Assembly (NCBI RefSeq): GCF_000003815.2
Contig: NC_049996.1
Coordinates: 13,801,297 to 13,865,296, forward strand
Direction of reading: 5' to 3'
DNA: 64,000 nucleotides
Source of the DNA: Branchiostoma floridae
Taxonomy: Eukaryota > Chordata > Leptocardii > Amphioxiformes > Branchiostomatidae
Part shown: in pieces, positions 49,001 to 58,385 of the stretch
How the letters are laid out: the number at the start of each line of letters is the position of its first letter
Numbering within the stretch: the stretch's first letter is position 1
The notes under the pieces: generated by a model
What the model was told of the DNA's origin: nothing
Database searches by the model: none
What the model saw: the letters and a program-made list of their open reading frames with translations, nothing else
Made by a program: the position numbers and the translations under genes

Positions 49001-51824
49001 GTGTGATAACTTTCCGTATCATACAGGCTCCAAAGTTGTATCACATGGGCTTCCTTCGAGTAAATCGAACCATTTCGAGCAGGCCGAGTGGGCGATCCGA
49101 CCCGCGGTCGGGCTGGTGCCTCGGGTGATACGGAATACACCGTGTTGTATTCTATATATATTATGTAACTGCAACCAATGAAGTTTTACTAGTATTGGTT
49201 TTACTGCATACAGCACACATACGAAACGTTAAGTAGACTCCAATGTATGTAATTCCTTTTTTTATCAATGCAATCTTACAATAGACAACGTTTTCGTAAT
49301 GATGATAAACGTAAACCACAAACCTCCGTTTTTGCCTTGTCGGAAGGCCCCAGGGACATACGTTCCGTCATCCAGAAGACCAGGAATGTTGGAGTCCGTA
49401 GTTTTTGGGACTGAGTCGTCCGTCTCTGTATCAGCCGGTTGCTGTCGTAGGTTTTTGATGTCATCCCTGTCCACATAGTTGTACACATGGCTGGACCTCG
49501 AGCCATGGTCCTTCTGGTCGCAGGTCGACGCAACAGGTCCAGATTTCTCGCCTTTTGCAGAGAGAAGAGGAACATTTATTTAATGATTCTGGCATTTGGT
49601 GGACCTTAATGATATTTGATATGTAATTTGCTATGTAATTAGCAAATTAGACAATTTTATAAATGGACATCTGGTGACTTGACATGGTACTGCAGCAGAA
49701 CCAAATGTTATACTAATAAATGCTGCATATATATTTCAGCTTAACTTAGAGATGTTATGCACTTATCAAATCCTAGAATACGCGAACACATAAACGACAG
49801 AAAAGTAACATTTCGATTAAACAGGAAAAATATAAGGCGTAGGGGTGAACTACAGTAGACTGAAGATCACTGAAGTGCAAGGGGATTTCGACAGAAGTCT
49901 ATCATACCAGTCTGTCAGTAGAGGAGTGCCTCATACCTTTAAGAAAGTCTTGGAAGGGAACCGATGGCAACGGGCGACGGGCTTTGTTGTCTCCACCGTG
50001 AGCCGTCTGACGTGACTCTTTCTCTGTTGTGCTCATCGCCGTCAAAGTAGCTAAAGGACAAGGCATAGACATGGCCACCAGCGAAGCGTAGTTTATTAAG
50101 GAGAAATGCATTTAGATAAACAGAGCACCACCATCCACAACGAATGACCTAAGATGTATTCAGTTCATAACAAATGCAGTAGCTAGACAGAAACACTATT
50201 TGCACAATGTTATTTTACTGAAATTCATCGATTATCCATCCAAATTATTTCAAGATTGAAATAACAAAATTAAAGAGAGAAAGAAGCACACCTTCACAGT
50301 CTTCCTGTGGTGAAGCTCTCGGAATGTACGTTCCGCTGCGAAATAATCGTTTCTGGCTTACAGTTATTGCGGGACAGTCTGTCCCGGCACTGTTCCCACC
50401 CTGTTCCCCCAGTTTGCCGCTCTGTTGTAGCTTGTTGATCTTATCTTTGTCCACATAATGGTACATGTGGCTGCCTTCATCGTTAGCAGGGGACGTGAAC
50501 TCTGTATCTGCGAAAAGGTACCGATTCTCTGTTTAATCTAACAGGAAACATTTATCACAAGTATATACGTTCGCCTTGTCGTGATAGGATGGGGGTTTAC
50601 ATCTAGTCTACGTTTCATTGCAATCTGCCAAAATTCAGCGTTGATGGACTAAGCTTGCATGGAAGATCAAATGTCTCGACCAGGATATCTGAAGGAGACT
50701 ATAGTGTCCCAACGTTTGGAGGTACGACAACAGAAATTTCATCCCATTTCACCTATATCCAACAGCCACAAACGTCCCATCCAATTTGTCAGTGGAAGAG
50801 TTGCATCATACCTTTAATAAAGTCTTGGAACGGAAGTGGTGGCAACGGACGACGGGCTTTGTTGTCTCCACTGTCAGCCATCTGACGCGGATCTTTTTCC
50901 GTTGCCGGCAAAGTAGCTGAAGAACAAGACATAGATATGGAAACCAGCGTGATTTATTAGAATTTTTGACAATGGAGAGGAACTATATAAATAATGATAT
51001 GTATTCAATACATTATAAAAGCAGTAGTTAGACAGACACTATTTTCTCAATGTTTCTTTTACTAAAATTTATCCATTTTAAGGTTGAAATTCTTTAAAGA
51101 AGCTCACCTTCACAATTTTCCTGTGGTGAAGCTCTGGGCATATACGTTCCGCTGCGAAATAAGCCTTTCTGGCCTACAGTTATTGCGGGACAGTCTGTCC
51201 CAGCGCTACATAGTTTTCCACCCTGTTCCTTCTGTTTGCCTGGCTTTTCACTGAAATCCATCTATTGTATGGTTGAAATTATTTGAGAATTGAAAGAACG
51301 AAGCCCACCTTCACAATCTTCCTGCGGTGACGCCCCAGGACCATACATTGCGTTGTGACTATATGAACCTTTAAGGTCTACAGTAACAGAGACTTACCGT
51401 CCGTCACTTCACTGGAAGGCTGCCCATCCTGCACTCCTTGTTTGCTGGTTTGTTGTAGCTTGTTGATTTTATCTTTGTCTACATAATGGTACATGTGGCT
51501 GCCAAGACCTTCCTCGCTAGCAGGGGGCGTGACCTCTGTATCTGAGAAAAGTTACCGATATTCTGTGTTATCTAAGAGGAAACCTTTAGCATAAATGCAT
51601 ATGTTTGCCTCATCTTGATAAAATGGTTGTTTAAACCTAGTCTACTTATTAATTGAAATATGCCCAAATTCAGCGTTGAGGGACTGATCTTGTAGAGGAG
51701 TGCCTCATACCTTTAAGAAACTCCTGGAATGGAAGTGGTGGCAACGGGCGACGCGCTTTGTTTTCTCCACTGTCAGCCATCTGACGTGACTCTTTCTGAG
51801 TTGTGCTCAGCGTGGGCAGAACAA
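40031..51824 (-). CDS. R6: largest receptor, three-fold signalling cassettes and an eleven- or twelve-sushi ectodomain
   Basis: Exons: A1 51711-51824, B1 51398-51541, A2 50812-50916, B2 50292-50507, A3 49937-50050, C 49324-49551, TM 48573-48745, stalk 47967-48182, mucin from 47831 down into the gap 47419-47688, eleven sushi exons between 43128 and 47189, lectin-1 42026-42288, lectin-2 40031-40252 (TAA). All tail exons are phase 1-1. A possible start inside A1 is MADSGENK at 51780. A1 also has an acceptor, so an upstream exon is possible. The tail has RPLPPLP twice, RPLPSVP once, MYHYVDKDKINKLQQ twice and VYNYVDRDDIKNLRQQ. The helix is VIIITIAVVAILGTGAGIV. Lectin-2 reads GWNPGEPE, a 16-residue loop, CVQYW and WDDASC, and then a longer C-terminus than its paralogues. 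The exon between A1 and A2 is damaged. A LINE starts just upstream of A1. Confidence 0.75.
41240..41990. repeat. Degenerate tandem repeat in the R6 lectin intron
   Basis: Phrases such as AGAAGAGTCCATTCTT (41468 and 41592, 124 bp apart), GACTGGTCTATTTTGC and GACTTTGGTGATTA recur every 120-180 bp. T-rich, no coding content. It fills much of the 1.8-kb intron between lectin-1 and lectin-2. Confidence 0.6.
43128..47189 (-). CDS. R6 sushi (CCP) exon array, eleven exons
   Basis: Eleven single-exon sushi domains, each 171 nt, phase 1-1 (the last is 165 nt): 47019-47189, 46719-46889, 46333-46503, 45912-46082, 45611-45781, 45353-45523, 44979-45149, 44671-44841, 44370-44540, 43693-43863, 43128-43292. 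Each has four cysteines, a GY after the second or third, and the final W of the CCP fold. Nine are the type with TGSNSYGDV and CQSDGTWSG or close variants. Two (45353-45523 and 43693-43863) belong to a second type that ends KADGTWS or QADGTWS followed by VPTC. The first five are arranged as a duplication with a 1.1-kb period (45611 to 46719, 45912 to 47019). Sushi domains usually mediate protein binding. Here they probably extend the lectin head away from the membrane. Confidence 0.9.
45611..47418. repeat. 1.1-kb tandem duplication inside R6 covering sushi exons and introns
   Basis: Sushi exon 45611 matches 46719, and 45912 matches 47019 (offset 1107-1108). The introns match too: ACAGACAGACAGACAG runs and a conserved intron start at both 46090 and 47198, and the following 220 bp (46100-46320 against 47208-47418) run in parallel up to the gap. 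Confidence 0.85.
47419..47688. other. Assembly gap in R6 (270 N)
   Basis: It lies between the R6 stalk repeat and the sushi array. By the 1.1-kb duplication it should hide one more sushi exon at about 47440-47610. Confidence 0.95.
47689..47815 (-). repeat. R6 coding minisatellite, cut by an assembly gap
   Basis: Five to six TTTLPQV-type units lie between the acceptor side (47831) and the N run at 47688. The true copy number is unknown because the gap starts inside the repeat. Confidence 0.85.
49324..51824 (-). CDS. R6 cytoplasmic cassette region (A1-B1-A2-B2-A3-C)
   Basis: Three A exons (51711-51824, 50812-50916, 49937-50050) each carry ARRPLP followed by PLPFQ or SVPFQ. B exons are at 51398-51541 and 50292-50507, and the C exon is at 49324-49551. 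B1 matches B2 up to about 51398. After that its frame would reach a stop, but a strong GTAAGTCT donor sits at the break in the right phase. Two leftover 3' B pieces (SYSHNAMYGPGASPQEDCEG at about 51309-51385, and GTYMPRASPQENCEG at about 51108-51268) lack usable acceptors and look like exon debris. The region is a tandem expansion of one A+B unit of roughly 0.9 kb. Confidence 0.75.
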
Positions 51825-51874
51825 CTGAAAGGCCAACGGCAACGTTTGTCACAGGAGGCACAAAAGAGTTCCAC

Positions 51875-53146
51875 AGGAATAATTATGACATACATTTGAA
51901 GATACCGTTAAATGACGAACTTTGCAAATTAAATCAATGGTTTAAGTCAAATAAGCTGTCCCTAAATATAGACAAAACAAATTTCATAATTTTCACAGGA
52001 AGAAATAAGAAATACAGTAAAGAAGTGGCTAAGATATACATAGAGAATAAACCCATTAAACATGTAAGTAATGCACGGTTTCTAGGAGTCGTTATAGATG
52101 AAAAACTCACGTGGAAATTTCACATTGACATTATTTGCAAGAAAATTTCTAAGAATATTGGTATTATAAGAAAAGTTGCAAATTGTCTATATCGTAAAAT
52201 ATTTATGACTCTTTACCACAGCTTGATATACCCCTACTTAACATATTGTAATATCATCTGGGCTAGTACTTACACTACCTCAATAAAACCTCTGCACCTG
52301 CTACAAAAACGTTTTGTTAGAATTGCTTCAAACGCCTCATTTATAGCAAAGTCAGCAGCTTTGTTTCACAATCTGAAAATCTTGACAGTAATTGATATAA
52401 ACAAATTACAGTCAGCCATTTTCGTCCATAAAGTTATTCACAACAGTCCCTCTTTACCAGTCCTATATAAAGACATATTCAAGTACAACTCAGATATTCA
52501 CGATCACAGTACGAGGCAGCAAAACAGACTTAGACCTATTAAAACAAAATCTAACCTAACACAATTCACTATATTGTTTAGGGGCCCATCCATATGGAAC
52601 ACTCTAAGTCTTTCCAACAGAAATTGTCAGTCGCTTTCCGTTTTCAAGAAAAGCATAAAAAACAACCTCATAGAGAAGCCAACTATCTGCTTCTGATTTA
52701 TTTGTTCCCTTGCTTCTTGATTATATTATGTTCAGTTATTATTAAGTATTATACCATGTACTTGGTGCCTGTTTGTTGCATCCCTTGCTTTGATTTTCTG
52801 TATTTGCTTTCATTCGGTATTTGCTAGCAGGTTAATTCTATGATTTTGACTTATTTCTTTATGATCTGTAGATCATGTTCAGTTTTGTCTGCTTCAGTTT
52901 TTTTAGCTAGATCATTTGTTGCGTCATGATGATCACTGGGTTTCATTTGATTTATTTGATTTATTATGGTTTGATGTATGGTCTTCATATTCATTTAATA
53001 GCATTATGATTTATAAATTTTGAAGGGGGTAGAGGTTGTATAAGCCACACGGCTTTTTCTCTCCCCTTGCACGTTCTGTTGTTTTCTTTAATTTGCTGTA
53101 TTTATGATTGTTTTTAAAGTGCAAAATAAAATCAATCAATCAATAC
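51875..53146 (+). mobile_element. 5'-truncated non-LTR retrotransposon (LINE), C-terminal reverse transcriptase part
   Basis: The plus-strand frame through 52696 codes a reverse-transcriptase thumb and C-terminal region. Visible motifs are LNQWFKSNKLSLNIDKTNF, FLGVVIDEKLTW, and LYHSLIYPYLTYCNIIW. It is intact to a stop at 52696, then has a 3' UTR and a short TCAA repeat tail ending near 53145, as in CR1/L2-like LINEs. The 5' border near 51875 is approximate. The ORF that appears to begin at 51803 reads into this element from receptor sequence and is not a host gene. It sits directly upstream of R6 exon A1, on the opposite strand. Confidence 0.85.
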
Positions 53147-53350
53147 CCCGAACCCATGACAGTACTGGATCCACATGCAGGCACCAAGTATGTGCAAACC
53201 GTATATATGGGCTCAGTACAAGGGTTAGGACAAGGGTTAGAGGCCTGTCATAATCTCTATCAATCAGGAATGCGTACGTAGAAGTATGAAGTTGCTATGC
53301 TACCCGTATATAAGTCCTATTTTGAAAAAAATAGATTGTACTCATTAACT

Positions 53351-53358
53351 ATGCAAAT
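53351..53358 (-). promoter_or_regulatory. Candidate displaced R6 promoter octamer
   Basis: ATGCAAATTAAA lies here, matching the octamer and 3' flank of the R1-R3 promoters. It sits about 1.5 kb from exon A1, with a 1.3-kb LINE between. No E-box accompanies it. Confidence 0.4.
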
Positions 53359-55492
53359 TAAATTCTCATTGTTTCATCAATAAAAAAATAATAAAGATAA
53401 AGAAAGCTTTCCCTTAATATTATTCTCCTTGAATGTTAGGGACAAAAACCATCCTTCATTGGTTAAGAAAGCTGTTAGGAGAGAGGGAATTCTACATCAC
53501 TTCTTCCTGACGCCAAAAGCTATCTACCACACACACAAAAAACATAGCATGTCAAAGATACAGAAACTGAATGCCTTCCGTATAAGTTATAACTGCCCAC
53601 ACGAAATACCAGCCAGAGGCTCCTAATTCATATTTACCAAAACGACACACACACAGACACACAGTCAAACCCAATACCTCCATTTTTATGGATATAACAA
53701 TATTGACAGTAAACACAACTGATATGTTTTCAAATTTTAAATGTAATTAGATGTTTTTTCTGCTTTCAGAACCTTTTGAAAGAATTCAGTCGCTCATGGA
53801 ATGTCTTAAGCCCTTAATCAAAGAAAATAACTCTTTGTACCTTTAGTACTGATGTTAATGAGCAGATGTTTGATATGATCTACCTTTCATCAACAAAAAA
53901 AGTATTGACTGATTGGTCTGCTTGCAGACAGAAACATAGTACACTGATAGATATGCATATTGGTGAAAAGACCTTATTTCTTGTCCGGCTAAAATTTTAT
54001 ATGACGAAACGCATACATGTAGGTTTTGAAGAAACATTAAGTCACGCTATTAAGTTAAAACCTATCTATTGTCATCATAGACATAGAAGCATCATGGTCA
54101 TGAACAGTATTATGATGGCTTTGAGTATTTCTAAATAAAGGTATACAATTTACTCTCACGCTATGATGAATAAATCCAATGTACTGAAATGTTGTACAAC
54201 TATGCCACAGTGCTTCTGGGCGGGCAAAAATGGAGATGCTTCCACATGTAAATGTGACTCAAGTGTGTCAAATCTGTTGGTTTTATGAAATTCCAAACAA
54301 TTGGGTTGATTTTTTAAGCTATGTTTTTAGACTATAATGCCTAGATGCTTATTAAAGTCATATAATTTGATTTTTGTTCTAGATCAAATTTGTTGAACAT
54401 TTTACAGCCTTCGTATGTTTCCACACGTGATTGCAAATAGCTACATATTTTTGTTGCTGTCAGGCAAGAACGATTAAGCCTCATCAATTTTAGGCCGTAT
54501 AGGCAGTGGGTTTTGTTTATGGCACGGTACTGGAAAGAAGGGCTCATCCCTCACCTGCCAACACAATTTTACCCCCCCCCCCCCCCAACCGAATCCAGGT
54601 ACCCATTAACACCTCAGTGGAGTCACACACAACTAGCAGGAAGACACCCGGCCTCTCGATCCAGTCTCCGCTGCCCTCAGCACTCGGCAATCCACGCCAC
54701 TTCACATTAGACAAATCTAGACATGGCCCCACAACGAACGCTAGTTATAACACAGACTTAAATGCAGAGGTAAACAAAAGTAAAAAAAAAGGAAATTGGA
54801 ACTAACCTTTATTAACATCTTGTCTTGAAGGTGATGGTGGCTTGTCAAACCTTCCGGTATCTGTACTTATTTGTGTCTTCCCTCTTTGTGTTCATCAACT
54901 GTCGAGAAACAGATGTACCAGAGCAATGGAACCCACCTTGCTCACGAGAGAGCCTGAGTTTGAATAGCTCAATGATGTCTGGCTGACTTGGTGATCAAAG
55001 ACAAGGAATGGTAATGTCATTTCAAGACTACCCACGTTTTATTGAATTGAGTGAGAAAAACAATGGCTTGCACAAAAAAGATATGAAATAAGTCTTTAAA
55101 GCTGGTCGTCATTATAATTGAAAAAAATTGCTGTCTACCGCTGGTAAGCGCAATCTGGACAACTTCTAAAGAGTAATCAGATGAAAGTTATAACTGACTG
55201 ACAGTTTATTCATATCGAGCTCTATGAAAAATAAGCACCACAGCGCTATAGGTAGAAAAGATTCATTAATAGGCATGAAAACTGAAATATTGCTGTTTCT
55301 CTCTCTGAGGAATACAAATCTATAGTTTTTAAGAGATAACTTATATCAGATGTTCTAATGGTGTTGTAATGATTTACAACTGCATAATTTGTTTGCGGGA
55401 CCCAGACACTTCTAACATGGCGTCTTACATACGCTGCATAATTGTTTCCATGAAATGTATCTTTCTCACAACCCCTATTCATACCATACTTG

Positions 55493-55514
55493 TCCGTGTG
55501 CTTGTGTGTGTGTG

Positions 55515-55549
<35 letters not shown>

Positions 55550-55590
55550 ATGCGTCTGTGGTGTGTGCGTGTGTGTGTGTGTGTGTCAGT
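55493..55590. repeat. (GT)n microsatellite
   Basis: A near-continuous GT tract with a few interruptions. ORFs of Cys/Val or Thr/His repeats across it are artefacts. Confidence 0.95.
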
Positions 55591-56398
55591 GCGTTAGTGT
55601 TTATTTGTGTGCGTATGTTAAAGTTTAGTTGATTCTATCTTGCCTTTAGTGAGCATTATTCAGAGATTTGATGAAAGTGGGATTAAAATGTAGATCCTTA
55701 GAAATTAAAGAGACATGAACAAATGATAGACCTGAAGAGTTACTGGTATTTTTACATTCTATTACGCAATGCTACTTAAATGTGGTTAACATTTCTACTT
55801 CGAATGCGTGCTTGCCTTAAGATCACCTTCCAAATGACACAATAATTACGCAATTATCATAATTATCACTGCAATAATTATCAATATTCTAATACATCGT
55901 TTATCACGTACTGATTTTTTTAGATTTTTTCCCGTCAGTACAGACAACTTTGAAGCGACCTTTTTGAGAGATGTTCTAATGGTGCTATAATGATTTACAA
56001 CTGCATTCTCTGGTTGATGACGAAATTGTCGGTTTCGTAGTAAGAAAGACATGCCACTAGACTGTTGACATGGTGACGTTTTCAGAGTGATTTGGGAGAC
56101 ATTCCGTTCTGTGAAGTTGCACAGAAGAAACCATTCTAAGACATGTCAGATGATTGTCACTATAACACTAGGGCACAAAACACCAATGTAAATAATGCAT
56201 GAGCTCTTTCGTAGACTTAACTATGCATGTGTGGCAGACAGAAAGTCTGGGTTATATGTAGGAGGTGAAGGCTCCTGATTGTAAACATTCCGCCATTTTG
56301 CTGGCGCCATCACCGCCTGGACATTGTTATACGCAAATCACAACAATGGTCGAGACGTGACTATTGTCGTCTCAAGGGCATTAACCCTATCCAGACTG

Positions 56399-56636
56399 GG
56401 CTTTTCTTAATCTCCAAGCAGATCCTACGATGCCATAAGAAANNNNNNNNNNNNNNNNNNNNNNNNNNNNNNNNNNNNNNNNNNNNNNNNNNNNNNNNNN
56501 NNNNNNNNNNNNNNNNNNNNNNNNNNNNNNNNNNNNNNNNNNTTCCCGTTTGACTCCCTTAGCCGGCTATACTCCCTGGCCAGCTTTGATACTATCTTAT
56601 GGCACCGTAGGATCTACTTGGAGATTAGGCTTTTCC
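56399..56636. mobile_element. Second copy of the same MITE family, interrupted by a gap
   Basis: The element spans 56408-56627, with TAATCTCCAAGCAGATCC and GGATCTACTTGGAGATTA ends, and 100 N inside. It is flanked by GGCTTTTCT and GGCTTTTCC, an 8-of-9 match, so the 9-bp duplication is seen twice in the family. Confidence 0.75.
56443..56542. other. Assembly gap inside a MITE (100 N)
   Basis: Exactly 100 N, probably a placeholder length. The palindromic element around it may have blocked assembly. Confidence 0.95.
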
Positions 56637-58385
56637 GGCATTTCATGGACGGGGGGTGGGGGGGTGATGTGCTGGTAAAGTTTCATAATTACTTAAATTT
56701 GATATCACTATGACGTAAAATGATACAATTATGACGTCATTGATTATTTTGGGTAAAACAGGGAATTCTCATAATACCTGAATATATAACACACAAAAAT
56801 GCAAAAGTAAAGGGTTTCTTCTCAATATCTAATTCTTCTAAGACTTCTGTTGTCAAAGGCCATGACAACGACGTAAAATAGAAATGAAATGATTATAACA
56901 TGACGTTATATGTATTTTTTTAAACTTAAATATCTTATGCAGTAATGAGGTCTCGGAATGTCTGCCAATAAAGTCATAACAGCACAAATTTTAGCAGGCC
57001 GATGTGAAAGACATGTTCTTCTTTCAGATAATTCTACGATTAGTAATTCTTAAAACCTGGCCTTGGTATCTTATAAATTGTAATTCTGCCTGGTGAAAAC
57101 GGGTTTAACATGTAGATTGTTAGGAAATCAAAGAGTCACGTTCTCAAATGATAGATCCGACGAATTACTGGTATTGTTATATTTTATTACGCAATGCTAC
57201 TTAAATGGGGTTAACATGTCTACTTCGAATACGTGCTTGCCTGACGATCACCTTCCAAATGACACAATAATTACGAAATTATCATAATTGTCATTGCATT
57301 GATTATCGATAATTCAATACATCGTTTATCATGTACTGATATTTTAGAACATGTCAGCACAGAATACTTTTAAGCGACCTCTGTCTAATAACCGTAAAGC
57401 GCGTGTAAATCTCAGTTTTAGTATATCATCTCGTTAAGAGTGGCCTGCTTAATAGGACATAATACATTATTACTATAACATTAGAACCATATGAAAAAGA
57501 ATGACAATAGATCGGGAACAAAAGATTCAGAGTTATTATGACATGAACCTGTCAAAACATAATGTTTATCTTGTTCTGTATTCAAATCTTAAGGTGTTGT
57601 CACATATTGGGACCGTGTAGCGCAGTTGCAGTGTGTTTGCGAATCCGACTGCCGTGCTACCGATCTTGTGCCCTTGGGAAATGCACTTTACACGACTCCA
57701 CATCAATGAAGAAAGGACTTTCCCAAATCAAAATCCCATTACATGTCAGCTTCATAAGCAGTCTTACCATTTAAAGGTGTTATTGACATGCCAATGTCGA
57801 GTTGTTTTCTCTATTTTTGACAAAACGCTAAAATGCTAAAACACACAAAAGATCCAAATAGTGTCATGGTATTTTTGCACTTTATAGCGTAATGCTAATT
57901 TTATTGAATAGGATTTTATAACCATTATTAATCTATACATATTTTCTTACCACTCTCCAAACTGTTACAAGTACATTTACATAGTACCTTAACATAAAAG
58001 ATTGTCCATGATGATTTATAACAGAAGTTTAAAGGATATATTCACATTAGATTGGTTGTAGTGTCATATGTATAGTACAAGTGGGTGAACTTTTAATCAA
58101 ACCACAATATGTGACCATGTATTGTACCCTAAAGGGGTGAATGAGATAAATAAAAGTTGCATGTAGCAACAGAATAAATTTAAGATTTTGATATTGTTAT
58201 GTTACCATATACTTTTAGCAAATAAAAGTATACTTTAATGCATGATTATTAATGAACCAATCACAAAAAAACTAACTTTGAGATTTGTCGGACAACGTGA
58301 ATTCTTGTGCAGTTCAATTTTACCTTTTTTCCCGAAAGTCATGAGCTTAGCTTGGATAATTTCCACTTTTCCGTGGTGTCAGGCT

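Larger units (their letters stand above)
53146..58385. other. R6/R7 spacer
   Basis: It holds a candidate R6 promoter octamer (53351), the shared landmark ATCAAAGAAAATAACTCTTT (53817), a poly-C run (54571-54586), a long (GT)n microsatellite (55493-55590) and a MITE with a gap (56408-56627). Spacer-like repeats near 55740 and 57170 (TTACTGGTATT..TTATTACGCAATGC) are duplicates of each other. No host gene seen. Confidence 0.65.

Noticed and set aside
49000-49140. GC-rich stretch with TTCCGTATCA and TGATACGGAA as a defined element
   Set aside because: The inverted repeat is short and the borders cannot be placed; noted but not annotated.
51803-52696. 297-residue plus-strand ORF as a host gene
   Set aside because: It is the C-terminal reverse-transcriptase part of a truncated LINE, preceded by accidental read-through of receptor sequence.
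55369-55632. Cys/Val-rich and Thr/His-rich ORFs
   Set aside because: They translate a (GT)n microsatellite.
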